64,000 bases of DNA from Cymbomonas tetramitiformis. Taxonomy: Eukaryota; Chlorophyta; Pyramimonadophyceae; Pyramimonadales; Pyramimonadaceae. Made by a program: the position numbers and the translations under genes. Below the pieces are notes generated by a model. It was not told where the DNA came from. It did not search any database and saw nothing but the letters and a program-made list of their open reading frames with translations. The DNA is taken from contig LGRX02034311.1 in NCBI GenBank assembly GCA_001247695.2, forward strand, positions 62,001 through 126,000, written 5' to 3'. Of this stretch, positions 43,243 to 52,925 are shown in pieces; within the stretch, counting starts at the first letter, position 1, and each line of letters opens with the position of its first letter.

Positions 43243-45177
43243 ATGGTTTCCGCAGCAATCGCTACTAGTTCTGATTTGCGGAGGGCGACCCGCGCCTCCC
43301 GCAGCGCACGGCCCCGTCTGCTTGATGAGAATTCCGTGCCCAACGTTATGTCGTCCGCGTTTAATGCAGCGACCTCGGCTCTGCGGGTCTCCCCTCCGCG
43401 GGAGGAGCCCGCAATCTTTCGCTCGTTGGGTCTTAATGAATCTGAAGACGGTGACGAGGTGGTCGACGCGGGGGAAAGGTGGTCCCGAGAGAATGTTGAA
43501 ACGCCGGAGTCGCCGTCCGGACCGTCCTTGTTGCAGGAATTGTCGTTTGGCGACCAAGCTGCCCCTGGACGCGCTGACTCTCCTCCTCCGGCAAGAAATG
43601 TGCTGCAGAGAACGTCCTTGGCGGAGGATGTTGCGGGGGGGGCCAGCCTCCCTCTCCGTCCGCAGGCGTCCCGCGATGAAGTCCACCACGCGACGGAGGA
43701 AAGGCTGACTATTCCCGACCTGACGGTGAACGCCTTTACTGGACTTAACTTCTTCGTGCTGCCTAGCAAGGAATTACTTCTGAACCCCTCAATCTTTAAG
43801 ACCGAGCACCTTCGGAAGATCTGTGCCAAGGTCCCTGGTCTGGAGGTGTCGAACAACCAGTCCAGAGCAACTATGGTTCGGAATTTGGAGAGCTTCCGCG
43901 AGGTGCTGGAGAGGTCACGTACGCCCCCGACGGGGGATATGGCTACACCTGTGACTTTGACCCCGCGTACTGATCTGAACGCGGGGGGGCCGGTCCCCCC
44001 GCCAATGGGGGACGTCCCGACTGACTTGGTGTCCCGGGAATCGGGACACCAAACGCCTCCAGTTGTCCCGGTCACCGAGGGCACGGGCCCCCGACGGCCC
44101 CCGTCCCCGTTGTACGTCCGGCCGGGAGCCGCGCAGAACCCGACGTACCCGCCGGGGTTCGGCCCGCACACGGACCCGAATGCGGAGCAAGGTCTTTTCT
44201 CTGGCCTCGACCCCCCCGCAAGCCAAGCACAAGAACCTCTGCAACCAGCCCAGGTAGCTAGCCCGAGCGCTCCTGCTTGCCCTCTCCTTTTCCTTTAGAA
44301 ATTTGAATTCGTTTCGGTTTAATTTGCTAGGGCCTTCTCCTTCCCTGTAGTTTGATACAAACTTAATCAGCCTGTTCAACCCGTTTCACTAGTTAGGAAT
44401 TTCTTCCCCTCTTTTAGAATAGTCCGGTCCCCGTCCTCGTGTCACAAAGAGTAATTAGTTAGGGCCCTTGCAGTAATCTAGGAGCGCAGTGCCTGGGCTT
44501 GTGGGCGCTTCCTAGGTGGTGAAATTTGGTTCTTGTAAACTTTTATGCTGCTGTTTGTAGCCTGCCAATTTAAAAAGTTTTGACTTGCTTTAAAAAGTTT
44601 GAATTTAAAATGCTGCTTGTGTCCCGTGGGGACAACAAGAACTTGGTTATCCTCACACTGAGTGAGGCTCTTCTTGGAAGAGTATGTACCCCGTGGGGGT
44701 TTTTTGTTGTTTGAAATCCTCAATCTGTGAGGTGTCTCCTCTTGGAGGGACATTGTACCCCGTGGGGGTTGTTTATGTGGACAATTGGTTCCAAAATATC
44801 TGGTCGGATGTAAGCTCCTGGTTATGGGCCTTCTTGACAAAAATTGGTTGATATTGCAGGCTCGGGAGGCTGATGATGAAGTGGTGCTCACAAGAACTCT
44901 GACTGCCCCAACGGTGGGAGATGATTGTGCCATTTGCCTAGCCAGCCTGCTAGGAGAGATGCCGTGTGTGTCAACTGCATGCAATCACCACTATCATGTA
45001 GCCTGTTTCGATGGCCTGAATGAAATGTACCATTTGACCAGCTTGGTCCAGCCAGCAGCAATACATGCTGTTTTCACCATGACCTATAGAAAAGTAGTCA
45101 GATGTCCATTGTGTAGATCTGTGCTGATTGTGGATGAACTCCCATATGGGGAGGACAGATTCACATATCTGTGGTAG
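43243..45177 (+). CDS. YR element ORF1: Gag-like protein with C-terminal RING-H2 finger (two exons)
   Basis: Exon 1 43243-44253 (337 codons, ends CAG before GTAGCT). Exon 2 44860-45177, after TTGATATTGCAG, phase 0. The start is the first ATG after A1. The N-terminal part is Ser/Arg/Pro-rich with acidic patches. Residues about 190-230 (FKTEHLRKICAKVPGLEVSN, then RATMVRNLESF) resemble a SAP-type DNA-binding helix pair. A long Pro/Gly-rich stretch follows. Exon 2 encodes CAIC, then C-N-H-H-Y-H-V-A-C, then CPLC, a C3H2C3 RING finger, typical of ubiquitin E3 ligases. Splicing is inferred from matching GT/AG sites and phase; without it the RING exon would be an orphan ORF lacking a nearby ATG in good context. 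Full protein about 443 residues. Confidence 0.65.
44254..44859 (+). other. Inferred intron in YR element ORF1
   Basis: 606 bp with CAG|GTAGCT donor and GATATTGCAG acceptor. It contains three short CCCCGTGGGGGTT-type repeats (near 44630, 44692 and 44760) and T-rich sequence. No other function seen. Confidence 0.5.
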
Positions 45178-45784
45178 ATATAGTTGTATTATTTTTCTGA
45201 GGGCAGTCTTGCATGAGAGTTGTAATTTCCTGATTGTTGCATTGTTTCAAAAATTTGGCATTAATTGTTGTGATTAGGATCGAAATTGTTTGCTGTTATT
45301 ATGATGATAAATAATTGCTGCAATTGAGATGAATGCTATTTGAAAATATGAATTTGTTTATATTGAAAATATGAATTTGTTATATTACAACTTGAATTGC
45401 TGTGAGGATTGCTGAAAATAGGATTGAAATTATTGCTGTTATCATGATGATGAAGTTGCTCTAATTATGACGAAATAGTTCCTGTAATGTTGGACAATAA
45501 GTACTGCATTTATGATGACTATGATTGCTTTGTTCGATGTGAGGATAGGTATGAAAATTTCTTTGATCCGATCGATGAAAAATTGCATGCTCGTGACAAG
45601 CTGATGCTGGAATTAATGATTAGGGAGGGTGATGTGATTGCCTCAGATTATGACCCCTTATGATTATTGCATTACGTGCATTGTCAGAGTGGGGGCGAGA
45701 AGATGTTACTGTTGTAACACATTATTATGCATGTTTGTATCGAGGCAAAGGACGATATGTGAGTGTTTCCTCAACCTCAAGTAA
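45178..45784 (+). other. Noncoding spacer in YR element
   Basis: AT-rich with TGAAAATATGAATTTGTT duplicated at 45340-45380 and several GATGATGAA-like strings. No ORF with recognisable content. Confidence 0.5.
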
Positions 45785-46500
45785 ATGAAGATGGATGGTG
45801 GCATGAGGGAGCAGGCTCCTTTGGGATTGGCATCATCGATGACGCCGGGATTCGACATTCAGGCGTACGTGGACTCGGTGCTCCAAAGATCCATGCAAGA
45901 GGAGACCAAGGGGGTCTCCAACTGGTTGAAAGCACACCGATTGAGAAGCGAGCTGTTGGACTGGTGCCTGACCCCGGGGAAATCGGTGCCGGAGATACCG
46001 AAGCTGATGCGAAAGGTGGCAGCTGCTTTTGGTTTGCCGGGAGCTAGTTCGAGGGAGCCGGAGACTCCTCAGTCCTTGTATTCCCTTGCCACTCTCATCG
46101 AGAGGGAGTTGGCAGGAGGTACTAGGGATGCGTCCTTGCCGGACAATCACATTGCCCTGTTTGCACATCAACAAATAAGGGCTACAGTTCCAGAGTGTGA
46201 GAAGGATGATACGCACGAGTCAGAATTGCAGATGTTCATTAAAACCCAATCCAAGAAGGCCTCGTTATCAGGAGCCACTAAGCATGTTACTGCAAAACCG
46301 GGAGCCCCTGCAGATGGTAATGCCAAATGTCCAAATGCCAGGGGTCACATATGCTGCGGGACTGCAAGTCCCCTTATGCGTTGAACAAGGATGGATCCAT
46401 CAATGTGACTTGGGTGGACAAACGAAATAAGAATGACAATAGGAATAACCAAAACCAGTTGCCTCAGTTGCCACCACCTCCTCAGAGGGAGCCTGTTTAG
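45785..46500 (+). pseudogene. YR element ORF2: Gag-like protein with CCHC knuckle, frameshifted
   Basis: ATG 45785 (MKMDGGMREQ). About 180 residues of a helical, charged protein (NWLKAHRLRSELLDWCLTPG, LMRKVAAAFGLPG). Near 46330 the frame is lost within a zinc knuckle: the first Cys is read as KCP in the first frame, and the rest (KCQGSHMLRDCKSP) follows in another, which continues as a Asn/Gln/Pro-rich tail to TAG at 46500. One missing base between the two halves of the CCHC motif explains this. The role would be RNA binding in the particle. The first frame alone ends at 46384. Confidence 0.65.
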
Positions 46501-46684
46501 AAATCGTCAAAAGTTGCCAGAATGCTGGTCTGTATAATATGTATATAGTGTATCAATATTTGGGAGCGGGCCAGGATGCCTGTCTTACCTTGTAACATCA
46601 GATTCCAGGTTTAAATACCAAATTGAAATGCATTGTTGTATGTGATATGGATTTGCTTGATAAGTTAATTTTGCATTTTTGTGA

Positions 46685-47045
46685 ATTTGCTCTACGTTAG
46701 ATTTTCGAAATGTCGATTTGGCTGATTTTGCTCTACGTTAGATTTTCAGATTTCAAATTCGGGATGCTGGATTTTTCGAATTTTGGATTTGGTATTTTTG
46801 CTCTACGTTAGATTTCGAAATTTCGATTTGGCTGATTTTGCTCTACGTTAGATTTTCAGTCTTCAGTCTTCGGGATGCTGGATTTTCGAATTTTGGATTT
46901 GTTTTTTTGCTCTACGTTAGATTTTCGAAATTTCGATTTCGCTGATTTTGCTCTACGTTAAATTTTCAGATTTCAGCCTTCGGGATCCTGGATTTCGATA
47001 ATTGGATTTGCTTTTTTTGCTCTACGTTAGATTTCGGGATCAGCT
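46685..47045 (+). repeat. Tandem array in YR element, about 110-bp period
   Basis: TTTGCTCTACGTTAGATTT occurs seven times (near 46689, 46730, 46800, 46840, 46910, 46950 and 47020), giving alternating 41- and 70-bp spacings and a period near 110 bp. Spacers carry CGGGATGCTGGATTT and TTCGAATTTTGGATTTG. It lies between the CCHC ORF and the RNase H/RT ORF. Confidence 0.8.
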
Positions 47046-47300
47046 TCGGAACACTGGGTTTCGGACTTTGGGATGCATATCTCAAGTTGGAGTGCTTCGC
47101 GGATACAGGCAATTAATGCCAATTACCTTGCCTGCACGGACCACCTGGTCCCGTCCGTCATAGAAGCCTCCCTTTAACATGGGGATGCTGGACGGTTAGA
47201 GTACTGACCACAACGGGTGGGTTACTCTCACGAGTAGCACACCGGAAGTGGCCAGGCTCGAAAATCGTCCATCCCTTTCCACAAGATTGGGGCCCGGTAG

Positions 47301-49085
47301 AGACCGGGGTGCGATTTTCGAGGAGCATTTCTCCTGAAAGGAAGAGTGCTCTGGTGTGGTTGTTGTCTCGAACAGGGACACGAGCCAAACTCAGCCCCAC
47401 GGAAGGGATTGCTTTTCTTCGATGGTGCATGCCGCTTTAACGCATCGCCGGATTTGAGGCAAGCCTCGTTCGGGGTGGCACTCTGCTCAGAACAAGGTCA
47501 ACAGTGGACCCGGGACTACGGACGCCTTGGATCCAAGACGAATAATTATGCAGAATTCGTGGGGGCCGTGATTGCAATCCAAAGAGCAATAGAATGGAAC
47601 TTGACCACAGCAACAATTGTTGGGGACTCGGAGCTGGTGGTGTCAGCATTCTCGGGCTCCCGTAACGTTATCGCAAAAGACTTGGAGAGACTACTTATCG
47701 TTGGGAAAGCTCACATGGCCTTGCGCCCGGATTGTGTTTTCAATTTCAAGCATGTGGCACGGGACCACAATAAACTGGCTGACAGCCTGGCCAACTTCGC
47801 ACTGGATTCTGGCATGCCGGCTACGACAAGTGTGAGAGACCCGCTTGCATTTATTACCATGGCAGTAAAAGGATTCGACAGTGCCCGGGAAGTGATGGAC
47901 AGGCAACAGTCCTTAGGGCCATGTGAAGCCCAAGGGCGGGACACCTTGGCCCCTTCAGTAATTGATGCCCTCAGTGGTAATTTGGTCCCGGACCCCCTTT
48001 CCGCACCAGCTAGGGATCCGGGGGAGTTCCGGGTGGGAACTATCCATGAGTGTACCCAGTTCTGGGACACGGTGGTAACATCATCAGAGATGGGATTGCT
48101 GGTCAAAGAATGGGCAAAGAATGGAGTCTCCATCTTGGATTTCTTCCAACACTTTTCAGGCACTTACGAAGGGGCTCGTTTCGACTCAAGAACACCCCCG
48201 AGGATGCAGTTCAAGAATCATGCGATCCCAGATCATTTGATCCCCTGGATCTCTGGGAAGATACAGGACGAGCTCAGGTGGGGAGCGATAAGAGTCTGGG
48301 GCAAAGAAGGGGAATGCTCTCCCCCGCATCTTGTTATGCCGGTAGGAGTGGAGCCAGCCAAACCAAGAAAGATCAACGATGCAAGATTCCTTAACCTTTG
48401 GTGTAAGGATATTCCGTTTACCTACGAGTCGGTGACAATGCTTCCACAAATCCTAGAGGTGGGGGATCCGGCATTTATTATGGACCAAGCGAACGGATTC
48501 TTCCATGTGATGCTTACGGAGGAGTCGCAACAGTACATGGGTTTCCTGTGGGATAGCGTTTATTACGTCTATACAGTTCTCAATTTTGGATGGAAGCTAG
48601 CGCCGGTCATTTATAGCGCCTTCGCGGGAGAATTCGCGGGATTCATCCGGCGGCTGGGGATACCATATTTATACTACATTGATGATAATGCCGGGGGGCC
48701 GGCCCCAGTGGGAGCTTCAACTCTTACGAAACATGAAAGAGCCAAAATCTCGGCGTTCGTTGTCTCGTCATGCATGACGGCGGCAGGATATTTTATTCAT
48801 CTGGAGAAGACGGAGTTCATTCCGTCCTTGACCATCACCTGGCTAGGCATTGGTATTGACCTTGCGAAGCAGGAATTCTTCATCCCGCAGAAAAAATGGG
48901 ATAAGTTCTTGAGCCTGGCAACGGACCTGCGGGCTTCGTCAAGTATTTCGGCCAGGGACCTGGAAAGAGTGGCAGGAAAGTTGGTTTCAATGTCAATCGC
49001 AGCCCCGGGCATCCTTATTGCATGCAGGAGGCTGTATGCCTTCCTGGCAAAGAGGCACGAATTCTGCAGAAAAAGTTTTTCCTGA
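47301..49085 (+). CDS. YR element ORF3: N-terminal RNase H followed by reverse transcriptase
   Basis: Frame open from 47301 to TGA at 49085; no ATG lies near the start, so it may be spliced or made by readthrough. Numbering from 47346: a type I RNase H at about 20-155 with D26 (LLFFDGACR), E70 (NYAEFVGAV), D94 (IVGDSELVV) and D146 (HNKLADSLAN), the full catalytic set. A linker follows, then RT at about 295-500 with RKINDARFLN, FIMDQANGFFHV (D380) and YLYYIDDNAG (D446, D447). The RT style is that of DIRS/PAT elements. In such elements RNase H normally lies after RT; an added plant/archaeal-type RNase H before RT is unusual. The frame ends in CRRLYAFLAKRHEF, and the protein resumes one frame back. 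Confidence 0.85.
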   Translation, partial: RPGCDFRGAFLLKGRVLWCGCCLEQGHEPNSAPRKGLLFFDGACRFNASPDLRQASFGVALCSEQGQQWTRDYGRLGSKTNNYAEFVGAVIAIQRAIEWNLTTATIVGDSELVVSAFSGSRNVIAKDLERLLIVGKAHMALRPDCVFNFKHVARDHNKLADSLANFALDSGMPATTSVRDPLAFITMAVKGFDSAREVMDRQQSLGPCEAQGRDTLAPSVIDALSGNLVPDPLSAPARDPGEFRVGTIHECTQFWDTVVTSSEMGLLVKEWAKNGVSILDFFQHFSGTYEGARFDSRTPPRMQFKNHAIPDHLIPWISGKIQDELRWGAIRVWGKEGECSPPHLVMPVGVEPAKPRKINDARFLNLWCKDIPFTYESVTMLPQILEVGDPAFIMDQANGFFHVMLTEESQQYMGFLWDSVYYVYTVLNFGWKLAPVIYSAFAGEFAGFIRRLGIPYLYYIDDNAGGPAPVGASTLTKHERAKISAFVVSSCMTAAGYFIHLEKTEFIPSLTITWLGIGIDLAKQEFFIPQKKWDKFLSLATDLRASSSISARDLERVAGKLVSMSIAAPGILIACRRLYAFLAKRHEFCRKSFS

Positions 49086-49996
49086 ACAGTAAGCAGATGA
49101 GGCATTTCAAACTCTACTTGGGTCAACTCTTCCAGCCGTCGCTGATTAAGGTGTCCGCATTTAGGAAGCAGGCCCACTGCTCGATACTCGTGGATACAAA
49201 CGTCGATGGTACAAAAGTCACGGCATCAATCAGAGCAGGGGAATTCCAAGATGAAATTTCGTGCTATCGAGATTTGAGAACCTGCTCGTCGGTGGATCAG
49301 TCAATTTTGATTTCTGAAGCCTTGTTCAAAATCCCAGTAGAACGGGTCCCGCAACGCTGGGACATAATCTTGGATAAAAATATCTGGGATTCATCGAGAA
49401 TCCTCTCGTCTAACCTGGGCGCGAAAGCATGCAAGGACTTGGCAGAAAAGCTCTATAGATTTGTCGCGGATAACAACTTGGAGCTGAAGGTGGTTTCCTT
49501 TTCAAGGGGACCTGATGGAACTATTGTAGTCCCGGATGAAGAGTCTCATTATTCATTAATGCCACGGTTCTCTCCTCTGTTGAACATGATGTTTGGACGG
49601 CACAACATCGACTGCTTCGCAACAACGGCTAATGTTCGGGGATGTCCCAAAATGCGATTTTGCTCAAGGCTGCCAGAGAAAGAAGCTTGTGGCACCAATG
49701 TCTTTGCCTATCCACTAGCTGGACTGAACTGTTATGCTAATCCGCCTTTTGCATTAATGGGACCGTTCCTGATGTATCTTAGAGAACAGAAAGCGTCAGC
49801 CTCTGTGGTTGCTCCACAGTGGGATGGTTTCTCTCCAGATGGGTTCTGGTGGACTACGTACAATAAGCTGTGCAAACAAAAGTTCAGAATCGCTGAAGTA
49901 GGAGAGGTCTGTTTCCAACAACTTAGAAATGGAAGATGGTCAGAAGCAGGCCCACTCCCGTGGGCAGTCTGGATTTTTAGATTCGATTTTTCTTAG
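49062..49996 (+). CDS. YR element ORF3 continuation: degenerate RH-like and NPPF methylase-like region
   Basis: Continues ORF3 after a -1 shift near 49070, where AGAAAAAGTTTTTCC could be a slip site or an error site. The first part (ILVDTNVDG, DQSILISEALFK, WDIILDKNIWD, LKVVSFSRGPDG) has the spacing of a DIRS-type RNase H with weak conservation. Then come MFGRHNIDCFATTANVRGCP and NCYANPPFALMGPFLMYL, the region following RNase H in DIRS-like elements; NPPF is the catalytic motif of N6-adenine DNA methylases found in many of them. The stop TAG is at 49994-49996. About 150 bp separate it from the recombinase frame, possibly an intron. Confidence 0.7.
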
Positions 49997-50128
49997 AAAC
50001 ACTTCGTATTCCAAAAACACAAAATTCATGTGATATATTAATAAGCCTCCCATAGTAATCCGTTTACCCTGGAAAATAAATTGTTGAACGCCTGTAACTT
50101 TTGGGGAAGGGGAAAATTTTGAGGTTAA

Positions 50129-51289
50129 CAGGGTGGTGGCAAGAGCCTGTTGAGAAAATCCCCTGACTGGGCCGCCATACATCTAAGAACGAAGGAGCTT
50201 CAGGAAGCAAGGGCCAGGGATGTGTACCAATCGGCCAAACTCCGAAATTTGCGGGCCCTCGGGGAATTCCTGGCTTGCATGACCCCACCAGAATCATTGG
50301 ATTCGTGTACAGCGCAACACATCTTATGGTATCTTATTTACTTGGAACAGTTCGGTAAGACTAACGTTCATTCGGCCACGTGCCCTCAACTGGGAAGATG
50401 TAGTTGCCCAGTCAGGCAAGCCGCAAGTTCGGTGAATTCCCTTATCGGCAGACTCTCTAGTGCCTTCCAGGATTTCGGAAGGGGCGGGTCGGACAACCCG
50501 TGCACAGGTAGGGTGGTTAAGGTCTATGAAACGATGACCAGGAATGAACAGTTGCAAGCAAGAATCACCCCAAATCAGGCAACACCACTTTTCAGTTGTA
50601 CGATCGACAAGCTAGTGATTCACATGAACGCAGAGGCAGCTGGTTTTGCCTCGACACAAGATTGGATACTTTTGTTCATCACTCTTAGATGTAAGGCAAT
50701 GATCCTGATGGACTTATACGCTCTGAAGAGACCGGCGGAGCTGGGCGCCACAAGGGTGGAAGGGATCATATAATTTCCCGATAACTCCGGTTTTCTCTTC
50801 AACTACCAGTGGGGGAAGACACTCCGTTCGGGCGATGAACACGTTTTCGGAATCAAAAGACTCCCTGATAAATCTAAATGCCCCATCTCAGCGTTGGAGG
50901 ACTACCTCCAAGTGATGAAAAATTTGGGTCTGAACCTTGCACAAGGATTCTTGTTCAGACCAGTCAGGTCTGGCAAAGTGGAAAATAGTCCGATTTCCAG
51001 GAAGCAGATGAATTCAGACCTCAAATACTGGTTGCAAAAAGCGGGGCTGTTCAATGGGGAAACATTCTTCAGCATTCGGACAGCGGGAGCAATTGAACTT
51101 TTCCTTGAAGGAGCCAACCTGCAGCAGGTTATGGGACAGGCGTATTGGAAAACAGAGAGGATTGCTAGACATTATATGAAAGTGTGGCAAGTCTTGGGAA
51201 TGTCATCCTCAAGGCAGGTAGAGAAAGTCTCGACGAACGAATACATGGAGCTGAATGCGGCACAATCATTCGTGCGGGTATTTGTATGA
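50129..51289 (+). pseudogene. YR element: tyrosine recombinase, one in-frame stop
   Basis: Open from 50129 after TAA at 50126; no ATG near the start, so it may be joined to the previous frame by splicing (GGTTAACAG precedes). The N-terminal core-binding part (NLRALGEFLACMTPPESLDS) precedes the catalytic region. Box I Arg is in LYALKRPAELG. An in-frame TAA at 50771-50773 follows directly, after which the same frame goes on through a second-box sequence FFSIRTAGAIELFLEGANLQ and WKTERIARHYMKVW with the Tyr nucleophile. The usual His three residues before the box II Arg is Phe. The recombinase integrates a circular DNA intermediate in this class of element. Ends 51289, 90 bp before B1. Confidence 0.85.
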
Positions 51290-51381
51290 GTAATTTGATT
51301 ATTAATTTCTGTTGGCTCGAGTTTGAGAGTTGGGGTGAAAAGGCGTCAAGAGGCGGGGGTTGTGAGTGTTGGCGGAGAGGC

Positions 51382-51520
51382 GACGCTGGAGTGGTGCCTT
51401 GTTGCTTCGCCTTACTTTCCGCTCTTTTTCTCGCCATTCCTACCCAACGGGAGCGGATCGGACAAGGTGACTGGGCGGTCATCCGATTTACGGGGAATCC
51501 GCAGGATCAACAGTATCACT
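51382..51520 (+). repeat. YR element repeat B1
   Basis: GACGCTGGAGTGGTGCC to CAGTATCACT, directly joined to A2. Confidence 0.9.
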
Positions 51521-51762
51521 GTTGATCGCCGACTTTCCTTCCGTCATCAGTGATGACCGTCATTCAGGAGACGGATCGTCCGATCTCACTCCTCGGATCG
51601 CGGAAATGAAGAATCGCGAAGTGGCGGTTCACCTCCAGCTTCGTAGTCCAAGTGTCGCAGAGTGTCGCTCTTAAGTCGGAAATTGGTGAAAATACTTCAC
51701 TTTTCCTACCTGCTGACGATTGCTGCGTCTTTCTTCTTCGTTTCCTAACGCAATTTTTCTTC
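51519..51762 (+). repeat. YR element repeat A2
   Basis: Second copy of A1, beginning CTGTTGATCGCC at the B1 junction; the two overlap by CT, the likely crossover core. Confidence 0.9.
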
Positions 51763-51811
51763 CCTGCCCGCCCACCCTTAAAAATGGGTTCTCCAACTCA
51801 GGCTCCGATCT

Positions 51812-51950
51812 GACGCTGGAGTGCTGCCTTGTTGCTTCGCCTTACTTTCCGCTCTTTTTCTCGCCATTCCTACCCAACGGGAGCGGATCGGACAAGGTGA
51901 CTGGGCGGTCATCCGATTTACGGGGAATCCGCAGGATCAACAGTATCACT
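51812..51950 (+). repeat. YR element repeat B2
   Basis: Second copy of B1 (one difference, GTGCTGCC). The element ends CAGTATCACT before GGAGCGCGCG. Confidence 0.9.
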
Positions 51951-52001
51951 GGAGCGCGCGAGGACTTGAACCCTCGGCTCATCCGACGCTGATCCTTCAT
52001 C

Positions 52002-52277
52002 CTACCCTGCGCTGGCGCTGGCGGTGGGCTCGTGATCGCGCTCGGGTTGGTCCGGCAGCGGCATGAACTCAGGCTCGTCCTTAAATCTGGTGTTGCTAAT
52101 CAGCTGCGGCTACATAGCCCAGAATGCATGACACATATGACGCATACGTGAATGCCAATCCGGCCGGTGCCCGGCGCGAACGCACCCCTGCCCAACTGGC
52201 CTCGCCCCTTGGCAGCCGCGGCTTGAACTGCCTGCAGCTTCTCAGCTTTCACCTCCTTTTCTGCCTTACGCGGCATT
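52002..52277 (-). pseudogene. Gag-like gene, 3' part, separated from its 5' part by E5
   Basis: On the minus strand, directly at the E5 junction, the frame reads MPRKAEKEVKAEKLQAVQAA then KGRGQLG, a Lys/Ala-rich tail. A GTGCGT donor and a CCGCAG acceptor near 52104 could join it to a last exon 52002-52103 (LISNTRFKDEPEFMPLPDQP, ending in Ser/Ala and TAG), although the phases do not match exactly. With E5 removed, this part follows the frame at 63201-63634 with only one in-frame TAA between them (SYAEDE, stop, EEKLMPRK). It ends 52 bp from the YR element. Confidence 0.5.
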
Positions 52278-52461
52278 TGCTGGAATATCGGTATCGACAG
52301 TCGAGATCGACCTCGATATCGATATCCCGGTCTGTCACCTTTGGTGCGTCACACGTGACAGTTCCTAGAGAATAACCTTATATTCCATCTAATGTTATTC
52401 TCGTGGCTTTCGGTCCATCCCTTGCACGCACGTCTCACTGCCTGAGACTGCTTTTCTAGCA
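52278..52461 (+). repeat. E5 5' LTR
   Basis: TGCTGGAATATCGG to TTTTCTAGCA; contains an ATCGATATC-rich start. Two differences from the 3' LTR. Confidence 0.92.
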
Positions 52462-52649
52462 GGTTATGAGCCCACTCACCTTCGAGTGTTTATTTTTCTG
52501 ATTGTATGGACGGTCATTTTTAGCTTATTTCCGTTCGTTTCAGTCCGGGTGTGATTCACCCGCCCACGATTGAATTCGCCGAACGAAAGCACCTCTGGTG
52601 GGGGAGGCGGCGTGCGACTAGCTTAGATGCCGGAAGTTGACTCTTTGCC

Positions 52650-52925
52650 TGGCACCCTGGGAGCACGGCATTGTATCGGTTGCAGAATTGCTTATCGATC
52701 GACTTCGATATTTAATAATTCTAATCGATTATCGGCGATATCGATACATATCGATATCTCAAAATTATATACGCTTTCTCATATACAACACATAACACTT
52801 TGAATTCCGAAGCGAAGCGATACCGATATATCGATTGATTGTGCGCAAAATGGATATCGATTGAGACTTATATGCCAATATTTGCCGATATATCGATATA
52901 TCAGAATATCAGCACAACCGATACA
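52650..52925 (+). promoter_or_regulatory. E5 leader cluster of ATCGAT/ATATCGATAT palindromes
   Basis: At least eight GATATC, ATCGAT or CGATATATCG strings occur between 52690 and 52910, and more in the LTR. They could form stem-loops in the leader RNA or bind a dimeric factor. Similar density is not seen in the other elements. Confidence 0.4.

Larger units (their letters stand above)
42991..51950 (+). mobile_element. Tyrosine-recombinase retroelement with split direct repeats (PAT/Kangaroo-like)
   Basis: About 8.96 kb with terminal layout A1 (42991-43234), body, B1 (51382-51520), A2 (51519-51762), B2 (51812-51950). A1 and A2 are almost identical 244-bp repeats; B1 and B2 are 139-bp repeats with one difference. 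Split direct repeats of the A1-body-B1-A2-B2 form are the hallmark of PAT, Kangaroo and Ngaro-type YR retrotransposons. Coding order: Gag-like protein with a spliced RING exon, a CCHC Gag-like ORF, RNase H plus RT, a C-terminal RH/methylase-like part, and a tyrosine recombinase. Small defects are seen in the CCHC ORF, between RT and the next part, and in the recombinase. No target duplication is expected. Confidence 0.92.

Noticed and set aside
43036..44171. Long minus-strand frames opposite YR element ORF1
   Set aside because: Shadow of the coding strand; the plus strand has the conserved start, splice sites and position after A1.
51950..52040. tRNA-like T-arm on the minus strand (GAGGGTTCAAGTCCTC) next to the YR element end
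   Set aside because: No anticodon arm, D arm or acceptor partner at a workable distance; a chance stem-loop or a small tRNA remnant at most.
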